64,000 nucleotides of DNA from an uncultured Spirochaetaceae bacterium (GCA_944390015.1 CALXOL010000008.1:38074-102073); one strand, 5' to 3'. Counted from the first letter of the stretch, positions 26,267 to 36,272 are shown. Numbers and translations: made by a program. The notes: generated by a model not told the origin, from the sequence alone.

Positions 26267-26809
26267 TTAATCAAGCATCTCAAGAAGAGCCTGGCATTCC
26301 ATTTTCAAATTTCTCTTCTCTTCTTCCGTCAAAATCAAAGTAGCATCTGAGAACCTCTTTCCAAGGGAGATTCCTATCTCCTTTTCGCACACTGTGCAGG
26401 AGAACAGGTGAAGCATCTCTTTTAACTTCTCCCTGGCAAAAGAACCTGAAGAAGAGCCGGCAACAGAACTTATCGCAACTTTCTTTCCTCGAATTACGGC
26501 TGTGCTGTAATCCCCCGCTACGAGAGGGCGCGAAAGCCAATCCATCAGATTCTTTAGCACACCTGAATAGCTGTGATTGTATTCAGGTGTTCCAATCCAG
26601 ATGGCATCGGAGTCTTCAACTTCCTTTCTCACTCTTTTTATGGAAGGGATTTCATCAAATTCGATATCCTGATTCATATATGGTATCTCTGAATATGAAA
26701 GAAACGAACAATTAAGGCTTTCGTTCAAAATTTTTTCAGCTTCTTTCAGTAATGCTGTATTGTAGCTGTCTTTTCGTAAAGATCCGGAAATGAATAGTAG
26801 TTTTTTCAT
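26267..26809 (-). CDS. NADPH-dependent FMN reductase
   Basis: A 180-residue flavodoxin-fold reductase. The GSLRKDSYNTALL loop at 9-21 and TPEYNHSYSGVLKNLMDWLSR at 76-97 (two adjoining motifs) are diagnostic for the SsuE/azoreductase-like FMN_red group. Cytoplasmic, homodimeric or tetrameric in relatives, passing electrons from NAD(P)H to quinones, azo dyes or free flavin. Upstream of the MATE gene on the same strand with a 40-base gap. Confidence 0.85.
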   Translation of the reverse strand: MKKLLFISGSLRKDSYNTALLKEAEKILNESLNCSFLSYSEIPYMNQDIEFDEIPSIKRVRKEVEDSDAIWIGTPEYNHSYSGVLKNLMDWLSRPLVAGDYSTAVIRGKKVAISSVAGSSSGSFAREKLKEMLHLFSCTVCEKEIGISLGKRFSDATLILTEEEKRNLKMECQALLEMLD

Positions 26810-26845
26810 AGGAAAATGATTTCATGAACGCCCACATACGTCAAG

Positions 26846-26920
26846 CTAAAACCTTCTGTCGATATGAGAGAAAAAGAAAATGATGATGACCGCTAGCAGA
26901 CAAAGCAATAATACTTCCAT
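26846..26920 (-). CDS. 24-residue single-helix membrane peptide
   Basis: A short frame starting at the ATG that overlaps the stop of the preceding unknown gene (TGATG) and preceded by GAAGGAGAAG. The product is a hydrophobic helix of about 16 residues with a short basic tail (SHIDRRF). The overlap and good ribosome site argue for coupled translation. It is too short for statistical gene finding; comparison with relatives would be needed to prove it. Function unknown; a small membrane regulator or toxin-like peptide are possibilities. Confidence 0.4.
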   Translation of the reverse strand: MEVLLLCLLAVIIIFFFSHIDRRF

Positions 26921-28155
26921 CACTTCTCCTTCAGAAAGACTTTTTCCAGCTCATACCATTTGATGTTATCCATGATGATCTTATTACTCTCATACTCTTC
27001 ATCCAGATTTATCGAGTGCATTACAAACTCACCATCAGCAAGTGTCGATGTTCCAAAAGGCAGCACACCTTCAGGAACTATCTCGAACTTATCCTCGGCA
27101 AGGCAGGCCTTCAATATCCTATCCGGAGCATAAATCGTCACAGGGTATCCTAGCCTTCTCACCGTGAGAAAAGTACGTACCGTCTCCATTATCCTGAGTG
27201 TTCCAGAGACCGCGAAATACCATCCTCCGTCATCCTTGATGGTATAGAGATGAAGCATCGTATCTGTATGTCCTGAGATTATCTCCCACGCATGCCCATC
27301 GTGGGTCTCTTCATGCCACTTTGCGTACGCCTCTTCACTATTCTCATCGATTCCAGCAAGATTATTATCCCTTCCATCTGCGAAGCGCATATAAGTCTCT
27401 TTTGAACTTGATAACCTTTTGAATCTTCCACCTATGGCCTCATAGCACGCTGAGACAACATCGAAATATAATGATGCACTCATTCCCGAAAGACGTCCGA
27501 TCCTATCCTCTTTCCAATCCCCTCTGGATATGACAGCATTGAACTCTTTAATCTCATCATCTCTCAGGCCATCAAGCATATTCTCTTTTGCAGCTGGATA
27601 TGCCGCATAGAAATACTTTGTCTCTATGTAGCCGTGTCGGTATTTGAGTGGAAGATTCTTTTCTATGTAATCATTGTATTTTCCGTCACGAAGAAGAGTT
27701 ATGCATTCCCTTGCCTTATCGATGAGAAATTCAAGCATGATCTCGGCATCATCTCGAGCTTTGCCGCTCTGACAAGCTCTCTCCTCCTGCTCTTCAAACT
27801 CCAGGATGCACTGGTATTGCAAGAAGACTGCCCTGTATCCCCGATACTCCAGAATCTGAAGCGGAAACCAGTACTCCTTATCTGGATAGCAGGAGAGGAA
27901 CATGGCCTTAAAATCCTCTCTGTCCTTAACAGATCCCTCTTTAAGCATCTCATCATAGCTCCATGAATCGTCGGCGCACCCTCTTTCAACTTTAAACCAG
28001 ATTCCTTTCTTATCGTCCATGGGTTTTATCATCTCAAGGATGGAAAAAAGTTCATCAAGTAATGCAATTCCCTTTCCAGACCTCAGTTTAGTACCCTTCC
28101 ACCAGATATTGCTCGTAAGCATCATTTTGTAATTTATTAACTCAGGTGCGAACAT
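26920..28155 (-). CDS. uncharacterised cytoplasmic protein
   Basis: A 411-residue soluble protein without signal peptide or membrane helices. The N-terminal half is helical and acidic. The C-terminal half has a recognisable pattern (GHAWEIISGHTDTMLHLY, then GGWYFAVSG and YPVTIYAPDRILKA) resembling an uncharacterised protein family I have seen in gut Firmicutes; I know no function for it. It ends in a TGATG overlap with a tiny membrane-peptide frame. The upstream 304 bases probably contain its promoter. Confidence 0.6.
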   Translation of the reverse strand: MFAPELINYKMMLTSNIWWKGTKLRSGKGIALLDELFSILEMIKPMDDKKGIWFKVERGCADDSWSYDEMLKEGSVKDREDFKAMFLSCYPDKEYWFPLQILEYRGYRAVFLQYQCILEFEEQEERACQSGKARDDAEIMLEFLIDKARECITLLRDGKYNDYIEKNLPLKYRHGYIETKYFYAAYPAAKENMLDGLRDDEIKEFNAVISRGDWKEDRIGRLSGMSASLYFDVVSACYEAIGGRFKRLSSSKETYMRFADGRDNNLAGIDENSEEAYAKWHEETHDGHAWEIISGHTDTMLHLYTIKDDGGWYFAVSGTLRIMETVRTFLTVRRLGYPVTIYAPDRILKACLAEDKFEIVPEGVLPFGTSTLADGEFVMHSINLDEEYESNKIIMDNIKWYELEKVFLKEK

Positions 28156-28459
28156 AGATCCTCCCTCAAAAGAGATTATAGGAGTAAATAAGCTGTTATT
28201 TCAAGTAATATTTTCTTATATTATAAGTAATTATATTAAGGTTTATAAAATTATTCGAATACTTCTAGTCAATAAGTATATAATATATTTATCAATAAGG
28301 GAGTCTTCCTAATTTTTTTGCAGCACACAAAAAAAATTATTTTCAGAAACATCGCATACGAAATCTTACAGACCGGTTACTTTCCTGATATACTTAGACA
28401 AAGCTTTTTTCACACCATGCAAGAACTAGATAGGCTTTTTCAGGGGATGATTAGATAAA
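28156..28459. other. non-coding divergent promoter region
   Basis: 304 A+T-rich bases between the unknown gene and the cyclic-di-GMP protein gene. Several TATAAT-like boxes occur around 28210-28290, along with a short inverted repeat CTTATA/TATAAG. I looked for a GEMM riboswitch pattern and did not find one. Confidence 0.5.
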
Positions 28460-31400
28460 ATGGAAAGCTATGATGCACCGGTCATCGGCATGGAACTGCA
28501 GGATCAGATTGAAGAGCTGCTTCAAAGGGCAACTAAAGATTCTCTTTCCGGGCTTCTCAACCGTGCGACAATGGAGACATATATTGAAAGCAGACTCTCT
28601 GAGATGAAGGAGAATGAGGCCTGTGCTTTTTTCATTATTGACCTCGACTGGTTCAAGCATGTAAATGACACCTTCGGACATCAGGTCGGAGATTCTGCAA
28701 TAAAAGAATCGGCACGCCTCCTTTCCCAGATTTTCCGTGCAAGTGATATCGTAGGAAGGCTCGGAGGGGATGAGTTTGCCGTATTCATGAGCGGCTCTGG
28801 CGTGACTGAGGAGCTGGTAAGGAAGAAAGCAAGAGAAATCTGCGACAACATACAGCTTACAATCGGTGATAAAGGCGACATAACGCTGACTGCGAGTGTC
28901 GGAATCTGCATGTATAAAGGTCCTGAGGATTTCAATAAGATCTATCAGGATGCGGATCTCGCACTTTATAAGGCTAAGAAATCAGGAAAGAACACCTATT
29001 GTTTCAAATCCTGGGATTTCTTCCAGGATGCAGAGGACAACGATGATTTTCGCCTTGTAAACACTATTCCTATAAACAGCCTCCTTGAAAGTCTTGACAG
29101 CGGGATAGCCCTTTTGGAAATAAGCTCCGATATCGAGGCAATATACATCAGCCCGTCACTTGCAAGAATGCTCGGTGTAAGCAAGGACTTGAAACTCCCT
29201 ATCCCGATTTCAAGATGGGTTCATCCTTCCGACATGCCCCCTTTCAAATCAGCGCTTGAGAAGGCCCTCATAAGCGGAGAAGCGATAGAACAGACGCAGC
29301 GTGTCATGACGGAGAATGAAAGCACATGGCTCTGGTGGCATATCAAGGCAACTAGAATCAAGATCGGCATGACAAAGCCGGTAATCCTCGTTACGACAAA
29401 CGATGTAACCGCATATAAGGAGAGGGAACTCCAGCTGGAAGACAGCAATGAGATATTGAAAACCGCTTTCGACCAGACTTCGCAGCACCTATGGGAGGTC
29501 GATTTAAGAAAAAGAATCTACATCTCATATGAAAAGGCACTGGGAAATAAGAGGGAGGATATGACACTACCCTTCCCCGATGGTCTGATTGAAAAAGGAA
29601 TAATACATTCAAATTCAATCGAGAGGTTCAGAAAGTTCTCAGAGACAATGCTGAGAGGACAAGCGGAGGACTCGGGTAATTTCATAATGAGAGGCCAGGA
29701 TACCGGTTGCTATGGATGGGTTTCGATGTCCTATAAGATGATGTATGATGATACGGGCATCGCAGTACGTGCAATCGGGATAATCGATAACCTGTCAAAC
29801 TCATTCTTCTCTGACAGCCCGGAGACGATTCCACAACGCCTTATGCCCGAGGCACTCTTATCAGATCTCATTCTCAGAATGAGGATGGATATAACCAACG
29901 ATAAAATAGAAGAGCTCTGGCAGGAAGGTAAGGACGTAAGTACTCAGGCACAGAATTACTCGGCTTCTGAGATCTTAGAAAAAACAAAGCAAAGGCTGAC
30001 AAACAAGGGCGGCGAGAAAGAGATCAGAGATCTCTATGATATCAGCTATATAAAGGAGAATTTCAAATCTGATGAGCAATGGATGCTCTGCGAAGGGCAC
30101 AGTACCGACCGTGGAGGGAACATCCGCAGGGTAAGACATATCTGGCATATGACGACATCTCCCTTCTCCGGCCATCAGATGCTTAATGCGTATCTTATCA
30201 ATGTGGGCATTCCTCAATACTGGGAAGAAGTGCTAAGAAAAGCACCTGTCAATGATTTATTCTTCCATATCTTTGAGAAATCAGCCTTTGAAGATATCGC
30301 ATCCAAGATATTCCAAACCGCATCAAACAGCATGCGTGCCGCCATGATATTCCAGATAAACGGACTTAGCGGGCATAAAGCGGAAGAGCAGAACCTGATA
30401 CTGAAAACGGTGATATCCATCCTCTCAATAGGCTTCGGAGGCTCATGCATACTCGGCAAATATGCCCCGGAGAGGATTGCGCTCATCTTCCCCGACATAA
30501 GAAATGAGGAAACACTGAGGCGAAGGATAGAGGAAGCAGTCACGTTTATCCGCCGTGTGATGAAGAAGAACAGCATTTCAGAATCGATAAGATTCATCAT
30601 AGGGGTATCAACCCAGGAGCAGGGAATGACAGGCTATGCCCAGCTGATTACAAACGCCTCCTATTCATGCACGAGAAAATGGAACTCCCCTGTAGATACG
30701 ATCGTATTCGCAAATGAGGGCGACGAGCTTGGACTGAAGCTGATGGAAGTAAGGGATAAGGATGAGAGCATATCAACATTCACTACCGACTACAGCATAC
30801 CTATGAATGAGAGTGAGAAGGATGTGGCATTCAACTGCATGAGCCTCATGCTCAATGCCGATTCCCTTGAGAGCTCGGTACTTGGCGTACTGAGAAACAT
30901 AGGCATGTACTACCAGGCAGACAGGGTCTATATTCTCTCGATTGCAAAGGAAAAACGCGTAGTTACAATGCCGTTTGAATGGGATGAGCCATGTAAGAGA
31001 CCGATACAGAACGTAGTCTCTGGCATGCTTCTTGAGAACTTCCCGATGCTCAAGAGGTGTCTTGAAAAAAAGGCACCGATGTTCCTTACAAGAAAAGAGA
31101 ACGGAGAAGAAAAGAGTTGGCATTTCATTACATTCCCACTGGAAGACAAAGGTGTGGTTGAGGGATTCTTATGCATTGAGAACTCAAGGAGACATCCGAC
31201 GAGCGCTGCTCTTTTCAGTACTCTCATACCATACATGCTGCATGAGAGAAGCCGTTTTGCGCAGGAGGACAAGGGCGTAAAAACGGTGGAGCAGCTGATG
31301 GGACTGCCAGATTTACGCTCCTACATGAACACCATATATTCACTTAATTCAGATAAATACAGTACTCTTGGCGCCATCTGCATAGATATCCCGAGCATGC

Positions 31401-32503
31401 CTGCCATAAATAACAGTCAGGGATTTGAATACGGTAGCAAGCTGCTATGGTACGTATCGAAGACACTGACCGACATATTCGGGCCTGCACTGCTTTTCAG
31501 GACATGGGAAGCGGAGTTCATAGCCTTCTGTCCAAACACCACGAAAGATGTATTTTCGGGCAAATGCATGAGGGCAGTATCAAATCTGCAACGGCGCTAT
31601 CCCCAGGATGTGAGAATCGGCAGCTCATGGGCCGATGGTACGTTCTCAGGGAGAAAACTCGTAGATGAGGCAAGAGAGAACATGCACATGGAGAAAGTCG
31701 GACCGTATCCGACGACAGCGGGCATCAAAGCGATGGAGGGGCTCTTCACAGATGTTGAAAAACTGAACTTCCCCCAGCCTGTCGTCTACTATCAGCCGCA
31801 GATCGATATGAACACGGGCTCTTTAATCGGAGCTGAAGCACTTGTCAGGGGGATCAACGCTCAAGGGGACATAATACCTCCTTCCCGTTTCATAAGCATA
31901 TTAGAGGAGAAAGGCAGCATAAGAGAGCTCGATCTTTACGTACTGGATAAGGCGTTAAACCAAGTAAGCACATGGCTTGAAATGGGATATAAGCAAGTTC
32001 CGGTTTCTGTGAACTTTTCACGAATCACACTTTTATACCCATCCACCCTTGCCTCTGCCCTGGCAATCCAGAGCAGATACCCGAATGTCTCCCAAAATGC
32101 GCTCGAGATAGAGATAACCGAGAGTTCCGATGTCATCGAAAACAGGGAATTCAGGGACATAGTGGACAGGTTCAGGAACTATGGACTGAGAATCGGACTT
32201 GATGATTTCGGTTCCAGATATGCAAATCTTTCGCTATTTACGAATGTCACATTCGATACGGTAAAACTTGATAGGAGCCTTATAAGCGAAATCGCGGAAA
32301 ACCCAATTAACAGGATGCTCGTTCGTGATCTCATCCATATATGTGGAACAAGAGGGATGAGATGCGTAGCAGAAGGTGTTGAAACAGAAGAGCAGAAAGC
32401 GGCTCTTCTTGAGATGGGCTGCCACGAGGCACAAGGATTCTATTTTGACAAACCGCTTCCAGCAGACGAGTTCGCAGTGAAATACCTCGGTAAAAACTTG
32501 TAG
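28460..32503 (+). CDS. giant GGDEF-PAS-GAF-EAL cyclic-di-GMP signalling protein
   Basis: A 1347-residue soluble protein. An intact diguanylate cyclase domain lies almost at the N-terminus (20-185, RLGGDEFAVF at about 101-110). A PAS region spans roughly 195-320, and other PAS-like segments follow to 470. A second, degenerate GGDEF-like domain is near 600-770 (YAPERIALIFP in place of GGDEF). A GAF-like domain is near 800-950, and a third degenerate GGDEF (WEAEFIAFCP) near 960-1085. The C-terminus is an EAL phosphodiesterase with EALVRG at about 1124, EITESSD, DDFGSRYANL, KLDRSLI and AEGVET. Thus it could both make and degrade cyclic-di-GMP. No membrane helix. A possible AGGGGA site is rather far upstream of the ATG. 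Confidence 0.88.
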   Translation: MESYDAPVIGMELQDQIEELLQRATKDSLSGLLNRATMETYIESRLSEMKENEACAFFIIDLDWFKHVNDTFGHQVGDSAIKESARLLSQIFRASDIVGRLGGDEFAVFMSGSGVTEELVRKKAREICDNIQLTIGDKGDITLTASVGICMYKGPEDFNKIYQDADLALYKAKKSGKNTYCFKSWDFFQDAEDNDDFRLVNTIPINSLLESLDSGIALLEISSDIEAIYISPSLARMLGVSKDLKLPIPISRWVHPSDMPPFKSALEKALISGEAIEQTQRVMTENESTWLWWHIKATRIKIGMTKPVILVTTNDVTAYKERELQLEDSNEILKTAFDQTSQHLWEVDLRKRIYISYEKALGNKREDMTLPFPDGLIEKGIIHSNSIERFRKFSETMLRGQAEDSGNFIMRGQDTGCYGWVSMSYKMMYDDTGIAVRAIGIIDNLSNSFFSDSPETIPQRLMPEALLSDLILRMRMDITNDKIEELWQEGKDVSTQAQNYSASEILEKTKQRLTNKGGEKEIRDLYDISYIKENFKSDEQWMLCEGHSTDRGGNIRRVRHIWHMTTSPFSGHQMLNAYLINVGIPQYWEEVLRKAPVNDLFFHIFEKSAFEDIASKIFQTASNSMRAAMIFQINGLSGHKAEEQNLILKTVISILSIGFGGSCILGKYAPERIALIFPDIRNEETLRRRIEEAVTFIRRVMKKNSISESIRFIIGVSTQEQGMTGYAQLITNASYSCTRKWNSPVDTIVFANEGDELGLKLMEVRDKDESISTFTTDYSIPMNESEKDVAFNCMSLMLNADSLESSVLGVLRNIGMYYQADRVYILSIAKEKRVVTMPFEWDEPCKRPIQNVVSGMLLENFPMLKRCLEKKAPMFLTRKENGEEKSWHFITFPLEDKGVVEGFLCIENSRRHPTSAALFSTLIPYMLHERSRFAQEDKGVKTVEQLMGLPDLRSYMNTIYSLNSDKYSTLGAICIDIPSMPAINNSQGFEYGSKLLWYVSKTLTDIFGPALLFRTWEAEFIAFCPNTTKDVFSGKCMRAVSNLQRRYPQDVRIGSSWADGTFSGRKLVDEARENMHMEKVGPYPTTAGIKAMEGLFTDVEKLNFPQPVVYYQPQIDMNTGSLIGAEALVRGINAQGDIIPPSRFISILEEKGSIRELDLYVLDKALNQVSTWLEMGYKQVPVSVNFSRITLLYPSTLASALAIQSRYPNVSQNALEIEITESSDVIENREFRDIVDRFRNYGLRIGLDDFGSRYANLSLFTNVTFDTVKLDRSLISEIAENPINRMLVRDLIHICGTRGMRCVAEGVETEEQKAALLEMGCHEAQGFYFDKPLPADEFAVKYLGKNL

Positions 32504-32548
32504 AAAGATGAAAATACAATTAAGAATAATAGTAAGGAGGGTAACCAT

Positions 32549-35113
32549 ATGAGCAATGAAAAGGAAAAGAAAGGAAGGAAAGGCAGCAATGACGCACCTC
32601 TTGTAATCGGAATAGGTGCATCCGCAGGTGGGCTTGAGGCCCTACAGCAGTTCTTCGACTGCATGCCCTCTCATAACGGTCTGAGTTTCGTAATCATACA
32701 GCACCTTTCTCCCGATTATAAGAGTCTGATGGCGGACATTCTGGCAAAACATACTGAGATGAACGTCTTCCAGGCAGATAACCAGATGCCTGTTATTGCA
32801 AATACGGTCTACCTGATTCCACCAAAGAAATACATGACCATAAAAGATGGGCACCTCATACTCTCTGATTACGACATGGGAACACTTAACCACCCTATCG
32901 ACGTATTCTTCTCTTCCCTGGCGGAAGACAGGAAGGAGCAGGCGATAGCAGTCGTACTCTCAGGAACAGGATCTGATGGAACAAACGGAGTAAAAGCCGT
33001 AAAGGAGAAAGGTGGGCTCGTAATCGCACAGGATCCGGAGAGCGCCAAGTTCGATGGCATGCCAAGGAGCGTAATCAACACCGGCCTGGCAGATTTCGTC
33101 CTCTCTCCCGAGGAGATCGCGGAAGAGATATTGAACTTCTCAACCACACCGGTACTGCTCAGATCAAAACAGGGAGATGCTCAGCTTACCGAGGAGGATG
33201 AACTCTTTTCCGAGGAAGAGACTCTCTCACACATCTATACGATACTCAAGAATGCCAGCGGAATAGATTTCACCTACTACAAACGTTCCACGATTCTAAG
33301 GCGTATAGAGAGACGCATGCTGGTAACGCACACATCTACGCTCACAGAGTTCGCACACCTTCTAGGCGACAGCCCTGAAGAGGTGAACATCCTTGTAAAG
33401 GAGATATTGATCGGAGTTACGAATTTCTTCAGGGATCCAGGATTCTTTGAAAAGCTCAAATACAATGCAATTTATAAGATTGTGGACAGGGCGAAGGAGG
33501 ATGAGCCTATCAGGGTATGGAGCGCAGGATGCTCCACAGGGGAAGAGGCGTACTCCATCGCAATACTGTTCAATGAGGTAATGGAAGAGCTTGAGGTGTC
33601 GAGAGATGTGAAGATTTTCGCAACCGACGTGGATTCCAAGGCCATAGAACAGGCTGGAAAAGGAATTTACTCGGAGAACATCATCGATGATGTAACTCCT
33701 GACAGACTCTCAAAATACTTCATCAAACAGAATGACCAGTATCAGATCAGCAAGGAAATCAGGAGAATGATCGTCTTTGCAACACATAACATGTTCTCTG
33801 ATCCCCCATTCGGAAAGCTCGATCTCATAGTCTGCCGTAATGTCATGATTTATTTCCAGCCCGTACTCAGAAGAGGACTGTTCGCAATATTCCACTCGGC
33901 ACTGAAAAACAACGGCTTCCTTTTCCTTGGAAAAAGCGAGACGGCGGGAGAATATGTGAACCTGTTTAAACCCGTATGCAGTGCGGAAAAAATCTATATT
34001 CATAAGGGCGAAGGGAAAGTTGAGGATCTCACCCCTCCCGCATTCAATATCCCGAACATACAGGCGATTTCCCCATCAAGCATCAGGGCCGTAAGCTCTC
34101 AGGGAGATAACAGCAACGAAGAGCTTAAATACACGAAATTCCTTGAGACGTTCCTTCCTCCATCTGTCGTAATAGACGAGAATGACAATGTCGTGCATTT
34201 CTTCGGCATGTATGATGAGTATCTCGCAATTGCACCAGGAAAGGCCAGCCTGAATTTTTTCAACATGCTTACCAAGGATCTACAGCTTGTAGCGGCAACA
34301 GGCATAAGCAGATCGAGAAACGAACACACCGCGATTACATATACGGACATCGCAGTGGATACGAAATCCGGGCGTAAGGTTATAAACCTGACGATCCAGC
34401 CAGTGCCTCCGACAGATGCGGATGACGATGAGAATCTTACTGCGATACTCTTTTTAGAGAACCGTCCTGCGGAAATCTCTGGAAAAGTTGAAAAGTATGA
34501 TCTTGATGCGACTGCGGCAAAAAGAATCGCTGAACTTGAGCATGAGTTCTCGGTCTCTCAAAGCGACCTGAGATCTACGATACAGCGTCTTGAGACAGTA
34601 AATGGTGAGCTTCAGGCAGCAAACGAGGAACTCTTGACTGCAAATGAGGAGCTTCAGAGCTCGACAGAGGAGCTTCAATCGGTAAATGAGGAGCTTTATA
34701 CGGTTAACACAGAACACCAGCTTAAGCTTGATGAGCTTACGATGATGACGAACGACCTGTCAAACTTCCTCTCTTCAACCATGATTGGAATACTTTTCGT
34801 TGACAGCAACCTCAATATTAGAAAATTCACAGAGTATGTCGGAAGAGAATTCCAGCTCATGGAACACGATATCGGGCGCTCGATAAAGATCTTCGCACAC
34901 AGCTTCCCAGATGAGGCCATAGAAGACGACTGTCAGACCGTTCTCAGAGATCTTGTATCCATCGACCGGGAGGTAACTGCAATGAACGGAAGGTACTACA
35001 CGCTACGTATCGCACCATACCGTACGACGGAAAACAGCATAAGAGGTCTTGTAATAACGATTATAGACAGCCTCGGAGTCTCTCCTGAGGAAAACAAGGA
35101 AGAAAAGAAGTGA
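32549..35113 (+). CDS. CheB/CheR fusion protein with PAS domains
   Basis: An 854-residue protein. The CheB methylesterase domain (about 17-205) has GASAGGLEALQ with the catalytic Ser, the His of IIQHLSPD and the Asp in GTGSDGTNGV. The CheR methyltransferase domain (215-490) has YKRSTILRRIERRM, the SAM motif VWSAGCSTGEEAYS and CRNVMIYF. A PAS-like region follows, then a heptad coiled coil (about 655-735) rich in NEEL repeats, and a final PAS (740-845). Unlike many homologues it ends without a histidine kinase. There is no receptor nearby. AAGGAGGG precedes the ATG. It follows the cyclic-di-GMP protein by 45 bases and is probably co-transcribed. Confidence 0.9.
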   Translation: MSNEKEKKGRKGSNDAPLVIGIGASAGGLEALQQFFDCMPSHNGLSFVIIQHLSPDYKSLMADILAKHTEMNVFQADNQMPVIANTVYLIPPKKYMTIKDGHLILSDYDMGTLNHPIDVFFSSLAEDRKEQAIAVVLSGTGSDGTNGVKAVKEKGGLVIAQDPESAKFDGMPRSVINTGLADFVLSPEEIAEEILNFSTTPVLLRSKQGDAQLTEEDELFSEEETLSHIYTILKNASGIDFTYYKRSTILRRIERRMLVTHTSTLTEFAHLLGDSPEEVNILVKEILIGVTNFFRDPGFFEKLKYNAIYKIVDRAKEDEPIRVWSAGCSTGEEAYSIAILFNEVMEELEVSRDVKIFATDVDSKAIEQAGKGIYSENIIDDVTPDRLSKYFIKQNDQYQISKEIRRMIVFATHNMFSDPPFGKLDLIVCRNVMIYFQPVLRRGLFAIFHSALKNNGFLFLGKSETAGEYVNLFKPVCSAEKIYIHKGEGKVEDLTPPAFNIPNIQAISPSSIRAVSSQGDNSNEELKYTKFLETFLPPSVVIDENDNVVHFFGMYDEYLAIAPGKASLNFFNMLTKDLQLVAATGISRSRNEHTAITYTDIAVDTKSGRKVINLTIQPVPPTDADDDENLTAILFLENRPAEISGKVEKYDLDATAAKRIAELEHEFSVSQSDLRSTIQRLETVNGELQAANEELLTANEELQSSTEELQSVNEELYTVNTEHQLKLDELTMMTNDLSNFLSSTMIGILFVDSNLNIRKFTEYVGREFQLMEHDIGRSIKIFAHSFPDEAIEDDCQTVLRDLVSIDREVTAMNGRYYTLRIAPYRTTENSIRGLVITIIDSLGVSPEENKEEKK

Positions 35114-35120
35114 ATATCCC

Positions 35121-35146
35121 ATCCCCTCTCTTTGAGGGGATTTACT
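35121..35146 (+). terminator. Rho-independent terminator after the CheB/CheR gene
   Basis: ATCCCCTC/GAGGGGAT stem with a five-base loop, then TTTACTTTA. Confidence 0.7.
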
Positions 35147-35224
35147 TTAGCCATACTTGTCCCTACTACCCATAGTCTATACACTGAATTATGGGTGAGC
35201 ACTATTATTTTGAGGAGGGCAATT

Positions 35225-35932
35225 ATGCCAATAGGAATACTTACAGATGTGGCTATCACACTATTAGGGGGAATAATCGGATGTCTTTTAGGTTCAAGAC
35301 TTCCAGACGTATGGAAAAAGACACTGAATGACACACTTGGAATCGCGGCAATCGTAATGGGAATCGTTTTGATAGTGAGGGGCGAAAACCTTTCTGCGGT
35401 AATACTCTCACTTCTTCTCGGGTGTGCCATAGGACAGCTAGTCAATCTAGAAGGGAAAATAAGCAGAATAGCGACACTTTCAACTGAAAAACTACTGGGA
35501 GGCAAAGGAGAGATAGATGATGCCTATCTTGCTCAAGTAAGTGCGGCTCTCGTCCTCTTCTGCTGTGGCGGCACGGGATGGTTTGGGTCTATTAACGAAG
35601 GACTTACAGGAGATGGAAGCATCCTTATCACAAAATCATTCCTTGACGGGGTGACAGCATGCATATTCGCTGCGATACTTGGCAAAATCGTTCCAGCACT
35701 CTGCATTCCCCAGCTTGTAATCTATATGGCACTATTTCTTCTCTCATCATTCATAGAGCCATTTATAACGGACATCATGATTGCCGATTTCTCTGCAATC
35801 GGTGGAATCGTGACACTTGTCGCAGGACTGCGTCTGGCTGGAATTAAGAGGGACATAAAAGGACTTAACTTACTTCCGTCGCTGATCATAGTGTTCTTTG
35901 TCTCCGCACTATGGACCAGATTCATGACGTAG
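35225..35932 (+). CDS. DUF554 family membrane protein
   Basis: A 235-residue protein with about seven hydrophobic segments and the DUF554 (YdfK-like) start DVAITLLGGIIGCLLG, plus CCGGTGWFGSINEGLTGD. The ATG at 35225 is preceded by GAGGAGGG and matches the normal family start; an in-frame extension to 35132 would overlap the terminator. Function unknown for the family. Confidence 0.85.
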   Translation: MPIGILTDVAITLLGGIIGCLLGSRLPDVWKKTLNDTLGIAAIVMGIVLIVRGENLSAVILSLLLGCAIGQLVNLEGKISRIATLSTEKLLGGKGEIDDAYLAQVSAALVLFCCGGTGWFGSINEGLTGDGSILITKSFLDGVTACIFAAILGKIVPALCIPQLVIYMALFLLSSFIEPFITDIMIADFSAIGGIVTLVAGLRLAGIKRDIKGLNLLPSLIIVFFVSALWTRFMT

Positions 35933-35963
35933 TTTCATCATCATTCTATAAGACAGAAACTAA

Positions 35964-35989
35964 GAGAGCTGACCGTTCAGTCAGCTCTC
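35964..35989. terminator. bidirectional hairpin between convergent genes
   Basis: GAGAGCTGAC/GTCAGCTCTC, ten pairs, six-base loop, between the DUF554 gene and the small membrane gene. No long T run on either side. Confidence 0.5.
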
Positions 35990-35996
35990 CAACAAC

Positions 35997-36272
35997 TCAT
36001 TTGTTTTCAATCATTTTCTTCAGCTCTAAAATCTCTTCGTTTAAATCACCATATATCGCTTCTTCATTCTCCAAGCTGTCTTTGATGCCATAGAAAAGTG
36101 CGCCTGCTGCAAAACTGCCAAAAGCAGAGAATGCTCCTGCAATAAGCGTCAGCACACCACCAAAGAATCCTTCCTCCATAAACATGACAAACATCAACAT
36201 TACGAAGATCAAAGCGATAATTGCAGCAAAAACGAAGAAAATAGTTCCAATCAGCTTCAATTGCCCTTTCAT
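35997..36272 (-). CDS. small two-helix membrane protein with coiled-coil tail
   Basis: A 91-residue protein: helix at 7-32, a glycine/alanine-rich second helix at 36-62, and a charged C-terminal heptad region of about 25 residues. AAAGGAG precedes the ATG. It matches no family I can name. Good ribosome site and helical pattern support a real gene. Confidence 0.55.
   Translation of the reverse strand: MKGQLKLIGTIFFVFAAIIALIFVMLMFVMFMEEGFFGGVLTLIAGAFSAFGSFAAGALFYGIKDSLENEEAIYGDLNEEILELKKMIENK

Noticed and set aside
28156..28459. Cyclic-di-GMP riboswitch ahead of the GGDEF/EAL gene
   Set aside because: No GEMM core or tetraloop pattern was found; the region is simply A+T-rich.
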